A stretch of DNA of 64,000 bases from JBIOHP01 sp044449065. Its GTDB lineage: Bacteria > Bacteroidota > Ignavibacteria > UBA10030 > SZUA-254. The position numbers and the translations under genes were made by a program. Below are positions 8,892-19,002 of the stretch, one piece after another (within the stretch, counting starts at the first letter, position 1; each line of letters opens with the position of its first letter). The notes beneath the pieces were generated by a model that saw only the letters and a list, made by a program, of their open reading frames with translations, ran no database searches and had not been told where the DNA came from. The DNA lies in assembly GCA_044449065.1 (NCBI GenBank), contig JBIOHP010000005.1:137619-201618 (forward strand), given 5' to 3'.

Positions 8892-11560
8892 TTGGACAGT
8901 CAATATCTCATTACAAAATCCTTGAGAAGCTGGGAGAAGGCGGGATGGGGATCGTCTATAAAGCAGAGGATACTAACCTCAAAAGAATTGTCGCATTGAA
9001 ATTTTTACCCAGCCATCTTTCTGCATCGGAAGCCGACAAAGCGCGATTTATACAGGAAGCACAGGCGGCATCCTCGCTTAATCATCCCAATGTCTGCACT
9101 ATTCACGATATCCAGGAACACGACGGGCAAATGTTCATCGTGATGGAATTTGTCGACGGTCAAACATTACGGGAAAAAAAATCATCCATTACCATGAAAC
9201 AGGCAATCGATATCGGCATCCAGATCGCTGATGGGCTTGCCGCCGCACATGAGAAAGGGATTATCCACCGGGATATCAAACCCGATAATATCATGGTCCG
9301 GAAGGATGGCATCGTTCAAATTATGGATTTCGGGTTGGCCAAGCTCAGAGGTGTCTCGAAATTAACGAAAGAAGGAAGCACAATCGGAACTGCAGGGTAC
9401 ATGTCGCCTGAACAAGTGCAGGGTTTAGAGACGGATCATCGTTCGGATATATTTTCTTTCGGTGTACTTTTATTCGAGCTTTTAACGGGACAACTCCCAT
9501 TTAAAGGTGTCCATGAAACAGCGATTGCATACGAAATTGTAAACGTCGATGCTCCCCCTATGTCATCCATTAAACCTGAAATCGATTCAGCGCTTGATGC
9601 TATTGTTCTGGAATGTCTTGCAAAAGAACCTTCGGAACGATCCCAATCAATTGCGGAAGTTGCTAAAGATCTGCGGCGGTACAAACGGGAATCAAGCAGG
9701 CAGCATCTGAGCAGGTCATTCCCCGCGCAATCTGCAATACGTCAGATAGGCGCCGTGACTTCTGCCCCCACTGTTGCGATCACTCCTCAACGAAGCATTC
9801 TTCCGTGGGGAATTGCAGGGATGCTTCTCATTGTAACATCCATATTGCTATTTCGTCAATATTTCGCCTCGGCTGAACGTCAGCCCCTATTAATAGCTTC
9901 CATCGCTCCGCCCGATAGCGTATACATTCACTCGTACGGTCAGGCAGCAGGTCCCCCGGCAATTTCACCTGACGGCAGGACAATCATGTATTGTGGAGTG
10001 GCTTCTAACGGAATTACCCAGATTTATGTTCGTTCGCTTCATGAAAATGTTACGCGAGCACTGGATGGAACAAACTACGCGCAATATCCATTCTGGTCGC
10101 CGGATGGAAAACAGATCGGATTCTTCGCCGGAGGGAAAATCAAGAAGATAGAGGTCGATGGCGGTTCTCCTGTAACGGTTTGTGTTGCCATCAATCCCCG
10201 CGGCGGGACATGGAGCAGCGCTGGAGTGATTCTCTTCGCCCCCGATTACCAATCGCCGATCTCCCGGGTATCCGCCGATGGCGGGATTCCGGAGCCATTA
10301 ACGAAATTAGACACCTCGCGCAATGAAGTATCGCATCGATGGCCCTTTGCTTTGCCTGATGGAAAACACTTTCTCTATTTTTCGCGTATAGCTAACAATT
10401 CCGGTCCCGCGGAGGGTCATGCCGTCTATGCTTCGTCGCTCGATGGAAAAGATAACAGGTTGGTTCTCCGCACCAATTCCAATGCCGTCTACGCCGCCGG
10501 GTACTTGCTTTTTGTCCGGGGATCGACATTGATGGCGCAACAATTCGATCAATCCTCCGTGCAGCTAAAGGGCGATCCCGCTCCATTGGCGGAAGGTGTC
10601 ATTGATGATCCCGGATTTAATCAATCGGTTTTTTCCGCATCGCAAACGGGGATCCTGATTTACCAGCCAGGAAATGTACGAGCCGGAGCAAAATTATTAA
10701 TCACCGATCTCAACGGTAAAATAATTTCAACCCTAGGTGAGAGCATAGAAAACTTTCGCGTCCGTTATGCTCCTGACGGAGAGCATATCATTGCCAGCAT
10801 TTTCGATCCTAAGTTGTTGCGATTAAATATCTGGGAATATGATCTCCATACCGGCGGTAGGAACCGGATCACCTCAGGCACCGGCGAAGATAACGCGATC
10901 CCCTCTCCGACCAGCGATGATATTATTTATTCTTCCCAGCGAACCGGCGTTTGGAATTTGTACGAAAAATCGATGAGTGGTCAGGGTGGTGATTCAGCCC
11001 TTCACCCATCCCCAAGCTATGATTTATCTCTTGATTGGTCGCGCGACGGTTCCCTTGTATTATTTTCGAGAGTAGAACCATCTAAAACCCAAGCAGATTT
11101 GTGGATCATGCAAATGAAGAATGCACATGAACAATATCCGGTGGTAAACACGGAGTTTGACGAAGTTGGGGGGCGGTTCTCACCCGATGGTAAATGGATC
11201 GCTTATGTTTCGAACGAGAGCGGCGACTACGAAGTTTATATAAAATCAGCCGTGAAAACGGAAACTCAAAGTTGGAAGATTTCATCAGCAGGCGGATACT
11301 TTCCCTGCTGGGCAGGCAGCAGCAATGAATTGTGTTATGTGAGCAGTGAGAATAAAATGATGCTTGTCACTCTCCGGTACAAAGATAAGATGGTCGAGGT
11401 TGCGAGTATCCATTCTTTATTTAGTGTACCCGCATTTTTGGAGAGTTATGATATCTCCCCCAATGGAAAAACGATGGTAATCAATCGCAGTCTTGAAATG
11501 CAAAAATCGGCGCCGCTGACTATGCTCGTCAACTGGCAGGAGGAGTTGAAACAGAAATGA
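8888..11560 (+). CDS. K3: Ser/Thr kinase with TM segment and beta-propeller
   Basis: This 890-residue protein has GEGGMG at 16-21, HRDIKPDN from 127, DFG at 147-149 and SPEQ after the activation loop; these are intact catalytic motifs. A TM segment at about 304-323 follows a Ser/Pro-rich linker. A C-terminal propeller of TolB type follows, with blades such as AISPDGRTI and FWSPDGKQ. It is most similar in design to K1, including conserved propeller motifs GGKIKKIE and HRWPFALPDGKH. The stop codon overlaps the ATG of leader L4 (ATGA at 11557), with GGAGGAG shortly upstream serving that leader. Its specific signal is unknown. Confidence 0.92.
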   Translation: MIGQSISHYKILEKLGEGGMGIVYKAEDTNLKRIVALKFLPSHLSASEADKARFIQEAQAASSLNHPNVCTIHDIQEHDGQMFIVMEFVDGQTLREKKSSITMKQAIDIGIQIADGLAAAHEKGIIHRDIKPDNIMVRKDGIVQIMDFGLAKLRGVSKLTKEGSTIGTAGYMSPEQVQGLETDHRSDIFSFGVLLFELLTGQLPFKGVHETAIAYEIVNVDAPPMSSIKPEIDSALDAIVLECLAKEPSERSQSIAEVAKDLRRYKRESSRQHLSRSFPAQSAIRQIGAVTSAPTVAITPQRSILPWGIAGMLLIVTSILLFRQYFASAERQPLLIASIAPPDSVYIHSYGQAAGPPAISPDGRTIMYCGVASNGITQIYVRSLHENVTRALDGTNYAQYPFWSPDGKQIGFFAGGKIKKIEVDGGSPVTVCVAINPRGGTWSSAGVILFAPDYQSPISRVSADGGIPEPLTKLDTSRNEVSHRWPFALPDGKHFLYFSRIANNSGPAEGHAVYASSLDGKDNRLVLRTNSNAVYAAGYLLFVRGSTLMAQQFDQSSVQLKGDPAPLAEGVIDDPGFNQSVFSASQTGILIYQPGNVRAGAKLLITDLNGKIISTLGESIENFRVRYAPDGEHIIASIFDPKLLRLNIWEYDLHTGGRNRITSGTGEDNAIPSPTSDDIIYSSQRTGVWNLYEKSMSGQGGDSALHPSPSYDLSLDWSRDGSLVLFSRVEPSKTQADLWIMQMKNAHEQYPVVNTEFDEVGGRFSPDGKWIAYVSNESGDYEVYIKSAVKTETQSWKISSAGGYFPCWAGSSNELCYVSSENKMMLVTLRYKDKMVEVASIHSLFSVPAFLESYDISPNGKTMVINRSLEMQKSAPLTMLVNWQEELKQK

Positions 11561-11775
11561 TCGGAAAAACCGTTTCCCATTATAAGATTATCGAGAAGCC
11601 CCGCCACAAAAACGGCGGGCAAGTCGGCGAGGGCGGAATGTCCCAAACTTTCCCACGAGCGCAGCGAGTGGATGAAAGTTTGAGGATCTCCCGTTGTTTG
11701 GATTCCGCTTTGACAACGGGATTCCAAAAAGCGGAACAGCTGGAACGCAGTGGAAGCGGGAGGCGTGGACTATGA
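11557..11775 (+). promoter_or_regulatory. Kinase leader module L4 (type B)
   Basis: This is a 72-codon leader ORF overlapping the K3 stop at its start and the K4 ATG (11772) at its end, both as ATGA. Hairpin I is present. Hairpin II is type B (CAAACTTTC/GAAAGTTTG around a GAGCGCAGCGAG loop). Relative to type A the hairpin-II part is 4 nt shorter and the hairpin-V part 4 nt longer, so the middle codons are read in a different frame but the ORF still ends at the same start-stop overlap. GGGAGG lies before the K4 ATG. Confidence 0.65.
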
Positions 11776-14147
11776 TTGGGCAGACAATATCTCATTACAA
11801 AATTCTTGAGAAATTGGGTGAAGGCGGCATGGGCATCGTCTATAAAGCCCAGGATACCAGACTTGATCGAATTGTCGCATTGAAATTTTTACCCGTCCAT
11901 CTGACTTCGAATGAAGCCGAGAAAGCGCGTTTTTTGCAGGAAGCAAAAGCCGCAGCGACGCTCAATCATCCTCACGTCTGCACTATCTATGGTATTAGCG
12001 AGCATGATGATCACGAGGGTGGTATTCAGCAATTTATTGAGATGGAATATGTGGACGGCGAAACGCTCCGCAAAAAAATACCACTTGCCAAAACCGACGA
12101 TGCGTATAAGTATGCAATACAGATCGGCGATGCGTTGCAGGAAGCGCATTCAAAAGGAATTGTTCACCGTGACGTGAAATGCGAAAATATCATGGTGAAT
12201 TCAAAGAATCAAATCAAAGTAATGGATTTCGGCCTGGCGAAGCTCAAAGGATCGTTAAAGCTCACAAGGACCTCGAGCACGGTCGGCACGCTTGCGTATA
12301 TGGCGCCGGAACAGATTCAAGGCGGTGATGTGGACGCGCGATCCGATATTTTCTCATTCGGTATTGTTCTGTTCGAGATGCTGACGGGCAAGACGCCCTT
12401 CCGGGGTGAACATGATGCGGCGATGATGTACTCCATTGTGAATGAAGAACCAGAGACGGTTGCGAAATATAAACCAGACGTCTCACCCGAGGTGGAACGG
12501 ATTATCAAACGAGCTCTCGAAAAAGACCCCGATGACCGGTATCAATCGGCGGCGGATATGGTAAGTGAGATCCGGCGCGTCCAGAGGCAATCAACGAGAA
12601 TCCTTCGTCCTTCAATGGTTGATATGCCGACGCTCCATCCAACTTTTTCTCATGAGAACCCGGTTGCGAAGTCCACCCCATCATCGAAGAAGAAAACAAT
12701 TCTCATTTCTGCACTAATAGGGGCAGCACTTATTATTGCCCTTGCAGTCTACCTATTAATGGGGCATCAACAAGCAATCGGATCGCTGGCGGTGCTGCCA
12801 TTCGAGAATGTCGGCGCTTCGCCGGATCAAGAATATCTTTCCGATGGTATCACAGAAAATATTATCAACAACCTGACAAAAATATCCTCCCTCAGAGTTG
12901 TTCCGCGCAGTACGGTTTTCCGTTTTAAGGGAAAAGAACTCGATGTTCAGGATATCGGTTCTAAGTTAAATGTTAATGCCGTGCTCACAGGACGAATCAC
13001 CCATCGCGGACAATCTCTCGATGTTCAAGTAGACCTGATTGATATCAAAAGGGAATCGCAATTGTGGGGCAACAATTATCAATCCTCTGAAGCGGAAATT
13101 CTCTCGCTCCAGGAGCAAATCACCAAGGACGTTTCGTCAAAATTAGGATTAGGACTCTCCACAGATCTTCGCGAGGGACTCGCAAAACGCTCAACCGATA
13201 ACACACAAGCATATCAATTATATCTCCAGGGACGTTACTGGTGGAATAAACGCACGAGTGAGTCTATAGATCGCGCCATCAATTTCTTCAATCAGGCAAT
13301 TGCGCTCGATTCTACGTACGCTCTCGCTTATGCAGGTTTGGCAGATTGTTACATCATCCAATCTCAGTACTCCGGAATACCGACACGGATAACTATTCCC
13401 CTGACAAAAAATGCCGCCCGGAAAGCCCTCGAACTCGATAATTCATTGGCAGAAGCGCACACTACGCTCGCATTTTGCCTTTACGAAGCATGGAAATACG
13501 ATGAGGCAGAAAAAGAATTTAAACAGGCAATCGCTCTTAATCCCAAGTATCCGACGGCTTATCACTGGTACAACATAATGCTCGTAAGAACCGGACGAGC
13601 TGATGAAGCATGGAAAATTATTCAGCAAGCTCACGATCTTGATCCATTTTCACCGGTTATTACATTAAATGTGGGCGCTATATTTTTCCTGCGCGGGCAA
13701 TTTGAAGAAGCACTCACCTATCTTAAAAAAAGCATTGAGCTTGACCCGTCATTCGCCCCGGGATATGCCTGGATTGGATTAACCTATGACCGCATGAATA
13801 ACGTAACAGAGGCTCTTCCTCAACTCGAAAAAGCATTAGAGCTATCCGGCCGATCGGCTGAATGCATTTCGTATCTCGGATATTTTTATGGTAAAAGAGG
13901 AATGCGTGATAAAGCAATCGAGTTATTAAAAGAAAACGAAGAACGGTATAAAGCAGGCACCGGCGCTGCCTACAATATCGCTCGTATCTATGCAGGGCTT
14001 GGCGACAAGGATAATGTTTTAAAATGGCTCGAACAGGACGTCGCCGATCAAAGCACCTGGACCGGAGAACTCAAAACCGATTATGTGTGGGATAGCGTTA
14101 AAACCGATCCGCGTTTTATTGCATTATTACATAAAGTTGGATTATAG
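11772..14147 (+). CDS. K4: Ser/Thr kinase with TM, TolB-N/FlgO-like domain and TPRs
   Basis: This 791-residue protein starts at MIGQTISHYK; the frame is open upstream only through the repeat. Kinase motifs are GEGGMG (16-21), HRDVKCEN from 133, DFG (153-155) and APEQ. A TM segment spans about 309-330. Residues of about 336-440 form the TolB-N/FlgO-like domain often fused to kinases and adenylate cyclases (SLAVLPFENV, YLSDGITENI, AVLTGRITHRG). The rest, to about 780, is TPR helices (ALAYAGLADCYI, AYHWYNIMLVRTGR). TPRs usually mediate protein contacts. An outward-facing C-terminus is inferred from the TM segment. A 76-bp gap follows before K5, the largest kinase-to-kinase gap in the array. Confidence 0.92.
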   Translation: MIGQTISHYKILEKLGEGGMGIVYKAQDTRLDRIVALKFLPVHLTSNEAEKARFLQEAKAAATLNHPHVCTIYGISEHDDHEGGIQQFIEMEYVDGETLRKKIPLAKTDDAYKYAIQIGDALQEAHSKGIVHRDVKCENIMVNSKNQIKVMDFGLAKLKGSLKLTRTSSTVGTLAYMAPEQIQGGDVDARSDIFSFGIVLFEMLTGKTPFRGEHDAAMMYSIVNEEPETVAKYKPDVSPEVERIIKRALEKDPDDRYQSAADMVSEIRRVQRQSTRILRPSMVDMPTLHPTFSHENPVAKSTPSSKKKTILISALIGAALIIALAVYLLMGHQQAIGSLAVLPFENVGASPDQEYLSDGITENIINNLTKISSLRVVPRSTVFRFKGKELDVQDIGSKLNVNAVLTGRITHRGQSLDVQVDLIDIKRESQLWGNNYQSSEAEILSLQEQITKDVSSKLGLGLSTDLREGLAKRSTDNTQAYQLYLQGRYWWNKRTSESIDRAINFFNQAIALDSTYALAYAGLADCYIIQSQYSGIPTRITIPLTKNAARKALELDNSLAEAHTTLAFCLYEAWKYDEAEKEFKQAIALNPKYPTAYHWYNIMLVRTGRADEAWKIIQQAHDLDPFSPVITLNVGAIFFLRGQFEEALTYLKKSIELDPSFAPGYAWIGLTYDRMNNVTEALPQLEKALELSGRSAECISYLGYFYGKRGMRDKAIELLKENEERYKAGTGAAYNIARIYAGLGDKDNVLKWLEQDVADQSTWTGELKTDYVWDSVKTDPRFIALLHKVGL

Positions 14148-14223
14148 AAATTATGACCGGAAGTATAGGTTCAAGCAAGTATGGTGTTATCAACAATACG
14201 CGAGAGAAAAATAGGAGAAGTTT

Positions 14224-16353
14224 ATGATAGGTCAAAGTATTTCACACTACAAGATTTTAGAAAAACTCGGAGAAGGCGGAATGGGGGTCGTCTATAAAGC
14301 GCAGGATTTAAAACTCGACCGTGTCGTTGCCATTAAATTTCTCCCTTCCCATCTTTCTGCTTCCGCAGACGATAAGGCGAGATTTCTGCAAGAGGCAAAA
14401 GCGACCGCAGCGTTAAATCATCCCAATATCCTCAATGTTTATGAGATTGATGAACGGGAAGGCGGGATGTTTTTCGTTATGGAATACATAGATGGAAAGA
14501 CTTTGAAATCTCATATCGCGAATCTAAAATCGGGAGATGGTATTTCTGTGAAGCAAGCTATCGACTGGACCATCCAGATTGCTCAGGGGCTAAAGGCGGC
14601 TCATGAAAAAGGCATCTTCCATCGCGACATCAAAACCGAGAACATCATGCTCACTATGGATGGCAATCCAAAGATCATGGATTTTGGAATTGCCAAACTG
14701 AAAAATAGTACGGGTCTTACAAAGACAGGCACTTCGCTGGGAACGCTGAGTTATATGTCGCCGGAGCAGGCGCAAGGGATGTCGGCAGATCACCGCTCGG
14801 ATATTTGGGCGCTCGGCATTGTTTTTTATGAAATGTTGACGGGCGAGGTTCCCTTTAGAAGCGAGCATGAGGCAGGATTGATTTACCTAATTATGAATGA
14901 GCACGCGGTGGCGCCGAGTTCCCATGATAAGAGGATTCCACACGTAATAGATTCATTTATGATGGAACTCCTCGAGAAAGACCGGGAACGAAGATTACAA
15001 TCAATGAACGAAGTAGTTCTCCGAGTTCGCGAAATCAGCGGCGAAATTGAAAATACAGGCAAAACCGGTAAGACGAAAGCAATTGCTCTCCTCCCCTTTG
15101 AAAATATCAGTCCCGATAAAGACAGCGATTATTTCAGCGATGGTCTTACCGAAGAATTGATTCTAAGTTTATCACGGTTGAAAGATATACGGGTTGTTTC
15201 AAGAACAAGCACCATGCAATACAAGGGAACGCGGAAAGATATTAAGACGATTGGCAGAGAACTTGGCGCCCGGTACATCCTTGAAGGGAGCGTAAGAAAA
15301 TTCCAGGACGATTTGCGAATTACGGTGCAATTAGTGGACGTCGAAACTGACGCCCAGCTCTGGGCTGCAAAATACAAAGGCAAGCTCGCGGATGTGTTTG
15401 ATATTCAAGAACAAGTGTCGGAACAAATCGTTGATGCGTTAATGGTGAAATTAACTCCGGTTGAAAAAGTCGTTCTTGCGAAACGATCCACCGATAATCC
15501 GGAAGCGTTCGATCTCAATCTCCGGGCAAGAAATTTCCTTACGCGCTATACTAAGAACGATATTAACGCTGCCATTCAACTGTTCAACCGTGCGATCGAA
15601 CTGGATGTGAGATACGCCGCGGCGTATGCCGGAATGAGCGAGTCTTACGGCTCCCTCTATTTTTTTTACGAGAGAAATAATCTCTGGCTTGATAAATCCA
15701 TTGAAGCAGGACTGAAAGCCCTCGCGTACGATCCCACACTCTCTGAGGCGTATGCTTCGCTGGCGCTTGCCTACTTCAATCAGAAATCTATCGATGAAGC
15801 CGTAAAGGCAGGACACAAAGCCATCGAACTTGATTCGAATAATCATATCGCTTATTGGATTTTGGGCAGAATATATCATAGTACCGATCGTGACCGCGAG
15901 TCGGTCGGATTGTTTAAAAAAGCAATATCACTTAATCCGGAGTTCTACTCCGCCTATGGCGATCTCCGTATGGTCTATGAGCGCCTTGGCGAGATGGACA
16001 ATTGGAAGGAAACCCTGCAACAAAGCGCACAGATGTTTCCGCGTTATCTATCAAAACACCCCGAAGATGCGCGCGCGCATATGTATTATGGTCTCACTCT
16101 CGGGATGGCTGAGCGAATCGGCGAGGCAAAACAAGAGGCGGCAAAAGCGCTTGAGCTTAACCCATCCGATCCACTCATGTTATATAACGCCACCTGCTTT
16201 TATGCCCGGCTCGGTGAAAAGCAGTTAGCGGTAAATACCTTGAAAAATGCCGTTACCGCCGGATATGAGAATTTTGAGTGGATTAAGCGCGATCCTGACT
16301 GCGAGACTCTCCGCAACGAGCCAGGCTATCTTGAATTGATGAAAGGAAAATAA
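14224..16353 (+). CDS. K5: soluble Ser/Thr kinase with TolB-N/FlgO-like domain and TPRs, no TM segment
   Basis: This 709-residue kinase has no leader module. It has an ordinary Shine-Dalgarno (AGGAG, about 8 nt before ATG). Motifs: GEGGMG (16-21), HRDIKTEN from 133, DFGIAK at 153 and SPEQ at 179. Unlike the other nine kinases, no hydrophobic segment lies between the kinase domain (ending about 270) and the TolB-N-like domain, which begins about 285 (IALLPFENI, YFSDGLTEEL, YILEGSVRK). It is therefore predicted to be cytoplasmic. TPR repeats fill about 400-700. The activation loop (TKTGTSLGTLSYMSPE) also differs from its neighbours. It ends 4 nt before the GTG start of leader L6. Confidence 0.92.
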   Translation: MIGQSISHYKILEKLGEGGMGVVYKAQDLKLDRVVAIKFLPSHLSASADDKARFLQEAKATAALNHPNILNVYEIDEREGGMFFVMEYIDGKTLKSHIANLKSGDGISVKQAIDWTIQIAQGLKAAHEKGIFHRDIKTENIMLTMDGNPKIMDFGIAKLKNSTGLTKTGTSLGTLSYMSPEQAQGMSADHRSDIWALGIVFYEMLTGEVPFRSEHEAGLIYLIMNEHAVAPSSHDKRIPHVIDSFMMELLEKDRERRLQSMNEVVLRVREISGEIENTGKTGKTKAIALLPFENISPDKDSDYFSDGLTEELILSLSRLKDIRVVSRTSTMQYKGTRKDIKTIGRELGARYILEGSVRKFQDDLRITVQLVDVETDAQLWAAKYKGKLADVFDIQEQVSEQIVDALMVKLTPVEKVVLAKRSTDNPEAFDLNLRARNFLTRYTKNDINAAIQLFNRAIELDVRYAAAYAGMSESYGSLYFFYERNNLWLDKSIEAGLKALAYDPTLSEAYASLALAYFNQKSIDEAVKAGHKAIELDSNNHIAYWILGRIYHSTDRDRESVGLFKKAISLNPEFYSAYGDLRMVYERLGEMDNWKETLQQSAQMFPRYLSKHPEDARAHMYYGLTLGMAERIGEAKQEAAKALELNPSDPLMLYNATCFYARLGEKQLAVNTLKNAVTAGYENFEWIKRDPDCETLRNEPGYLELMKGK

Positions 16354-16357
16354 ATAC

Positions 16358-16576
16358 GTGATAGGTCGGATAATATCACACTACGACATCATTGAAAAAT
16401 CCCGCCATAAAGACGGCGGGCAAGTCGGCGAGGGCGGCATGTCCCAACATCACTCGCGAATTGTTTTTACCAGTGATTGTGATGTTGCGAATCTCCCGTT
16501 GTCTGGATTCCGCTTTGTCAACGGGATTCCAAAAAGCGGAACCGTTGAGCGAAGCGAGAACGGGAACCCACTATGA
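16358..16576 (+). promoter_or_regulatory. Kinase leader module L6 (type C)
   Basis: This is a 72-codon leader ORF starting with GTG and ending in the K6 ATG (16573). It is the most diverged copy. Hairpin II is CAACATCAC/GTGATGTTG with an inner CACT/AGTG, compared with CAAAATCAC/GTGATTTTG and CCAC/GTGG in type A. Both arms have changed together. The central stem reads CCGTTG...CAACGG around a changed loop. Hairpin V is type A. GGGAAC precedes the K6 start. Confidence 0.65.
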
Positions 16577-18957
16577 TTGGGCGAACAATTTCTCATTACA
16601 AAATTCTCGAGAAGCTTGGTGAAGGCGGGATGGGCATCGTCTATAAAGCCAGCGACACGAAGCTCGACCGTATTGTCGCGCTGAAATTTTTACCCCAGCA
16701 CCTGACGGAAAATGACGCTGAAAAAGCCCGCTTTATGCAGGAAGCAAAAGCTGCCGCCACATTGAACCATCCTCACGTTTGCACGATCTATCGCGTCGAT
16801 GAATTCGAGGGCCAACAATTCATCGAAATGGAATACGTAGATGGTGTGACCCTTCGTCAAAAATTGCCCATTCAGAAACAAACTGACGCAATCAGTTATG
16901 CTATACAGATTGGGGACGCTCTTCAAGAAGCCCACGGCAAAGGAATTGTTCATCGCGATATCAAAGCCGAAAACATCATGATCAACTCCAAGAACCAGAT
17001 CAAGGTGATGGATTTCGGTCTGGCAAAACTTAAAGGATCGATGAAGTTGACAAAAACATCGAGCACGGTAGGAACACTTGCTTATATGGCGCCGGAACAA
17101 ATTCAGGGCGGTGAAGTCGATGCGCGAAGCGACCTGTTCTCCTTCGGTATATTGATATTCGAAATGCTGACCGGGAAAACTCCCTTCCGCGGCGAGCATG
17201 AAGCGGCGGTTCTCTATTCCATTGTTAACGAAGTTCCGGACTCAGTTCTAAAACTCAGGCCCGACCTATCTCCTGAACTTGATCGGATAATCGGACGCGC
17301 CATAGAAAAGGACCCGGAGGATCGATATCAATCAGCCGCAGATCTTGTAAGCGAGTTAAAAAGAGTCCAAAAACAATCCTCGAAAGTTTCAAGATCGATA
17401 ACCCACGAGATAAAACCTCCCGTTGCTGAGGAATTTCGTCCCTCATTTTCCCAGTCGGTTCCTTCATCCCAACCTAAAAAGGGAAGCCGGATATTCATGA
17501 TGACTGGAATTGTACTTGTTTGCCTGATTGCGGCAGTGATCGCATACTTTTCATTCTTTGGCAAGCATCAATCAATTGATTCAATCGCCGTGCTCCCCTT
17601 TACGAATGTGAGCGCCGACCCCAACTCAGAATACTTAAGCGACGGAATCACGGAAAGCTTAATCAACTCGCTGTCTCAATTATCCAATCTCACCGTAATG
17701 TCGAGAAGTTCTGTGTTTCATTACAAAGGGAAAGAAATCGATCCGCAGAAGGCAGGTAAAGAGTTGGGCGTGAAGGCAGTACTTACGGGCAGGGTCGCTC
17801 AACGTGGCAATAATCTCCAGATCAGCACGGAGCTTGTAAACGTTTCGAATAACAGTCATATTTGGGGCGAGCAATATAACAAAAATCTTTCCGACATACT
17901 TGCCGTGCAGGAAGAGATATCGAAAGAGATTTCTCAGCAACTGAGCGTGAAATTGGTCGGTGAAGATGAAAAAAAACTTACCAAACATTCCACGGAAAAC
18001 ACGGAAGCGTATCAACTCTATCTGAAAGGAAGATTTTATTGGAATAAACGCAAAGCGGACGATCTCCAAAAAGCTATCGACTATTTTAATCAGGCAATCG
18101 AGAAAGACCCCGGCTATGCGCTTGCCTATGCCGGATTGGCTTCCACCTATGCAATCTTTCCGGAATATTCAGGATTACCGGCAAAAGACTACCTCCCAAA
18201 AACCGAAGCGGCTGCGCGGAAAGCCCTTGAACTTGACCCGACCCTCGCTGAGCCGCATGCCGCATTAGGTTTAAACAGGTATGCCCACCAATGGGATTGG
18301 AAAGGCGCCGAGCAAGAATTGAAGCAAGCAATTGAGCTTAATCCGAATTACCCAACTGCTCATCACTGGTACTCCATTTGCCTGAGACAACAGGGCAAAT
18401 TTGAGGAATCGTTAGCTGAAATACAACGCGCGCAAGAACTCGATCCTCTTTCACTTATTATCAATGTGAATGTTGCAGAGGTTCTTCTTGTCATGGAGCG
18501 CTATGATCTCGCATTAGAACAGTTTAAAAAAACGCTCGATCTGGATCCTAATTTTCCCGGAGCGCTTCAGGGTCTCGGCATTGAGTATATGCTCCAAGGC
18601 AAATATGATGAGGCAATTTCCGAGCTGCAAAAAATCAGGCAGATTATGGACCCTAACAATCCTTTTGCGCTTGGAGATTTAGGTTATGCGTATGCGAAAG
18701 CAGGCAGGAAAGATGATGCAATCAAAACGATAAACCAATTACTTGGATTAACAAAACGCGGCTATACACTCTCAGATCAAATCGCTCTTGTGTATGCAGG
18801 ATTAGACGATAACGATAAGGCGTTTGAGTGGCTCCAGAAAGCGTATGACGAGCAAGGCATAGGTCTTGGTTATCTTAAAATTTCGAAAGCATGGGATAAT
18901 CTCCATTCCGATCCGCGTTTCACAGCAATGCTGAAGAAGATAGGTTTAGTTCAATAA
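16573..18957 (+). CDS. K6: Ser/Thr kinase with TM, TolB-N/FlgO-like domain and TPRs
   Basis: This 794-residue protein has GEGGMG (16-21), HRDIKAEN from 127, DFG (147-149) and APEQ. The activation loop TKTSSTVGTLAYMAPE carries several Ser/Thr candidates for autophosphorylation. The TM segment is about 307-328. The TolB-N-like domain begins about 336 (SIAVLPFTNV, YLSDGITESL, AVLTGRVAQRG). TPRs run to the C-terminus (TAHHWYSICLRQQGK, LGDLGYAYAKAGR). It is closest in architecture to K4, K7 and K9. It ends 45 nt before a CBS-domain gene that appears to belong to the same operon. Confidence 0.92.
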   Translation: MIGRTISHYKILEKLGEGGMGIVYKASDTKLDRIVALKFLPQHLTENDAEKARFMQEAKAAATLNHPHVCTIYRVDEFEGQQFIEMEYVDGVTLRQKLPIQKQTDAISYAIQIGDALQEAHGKGIVHRDIKAENIMINSKNQIKVMDFGLAKLKGSMKLTKTSSTVGTLAYMAPEQIQGGEVDARSDLFSFGILIFEMLTGKTPFRGEHEAAVLYSIVNEVPDSVLKLRPDLSPELDRIIGRAIEKDPEDRYQSAADLVSELKRVQKQSSKVSRSITHEIKPPVAEEFRPSFSQSVPSSQPKKGSRIFMMTGIVLVCLIAAVIAYFSFFGKHQSIDSIAVLPFTNVSADPNSEYLSDGITESLINSLSQLSNLTVMSRSSVFHYKGKEIDPQKAGKELGVKAVLTGRVAQRGNNLQISTELVNVSNNSHIWGEQYNKNLSDILAVQEEISKEISQQLSVKLVGEDEKKLTKHSTENTEAYQLYLKGRFYWNKRKADDLQKAIDYFNQAIEKDPGYALAYAGLASTYAIFPEYSGLPAKDYLPKTEAAARKALELDPTLAEPHAALGLNRYAHQWDWKGAEQELKQAIELNPNYPTAHHWYSICLRQQGKFEESLAEIQRAQELDPLSLIINVNVAEVLLVMERYDLALEQFKKTLDLDPNFPGALQGLGIEYMLQGKYDEAISELQKIRQIMDPNNPFALGDLGYAYAKAGRKDDAIKTINQLLGLTKRGYTLSDQIALVYAGLDDNDKAFEWLQKAYDEQGIGLGYLKISKAWDNLHSDPRFTAMLKKIGLVQ

Positions 18958-19002
18958 TATGAAACTCACATTATAAAAGGACAGGAATAAGCGAGGTCAA
19001 CT

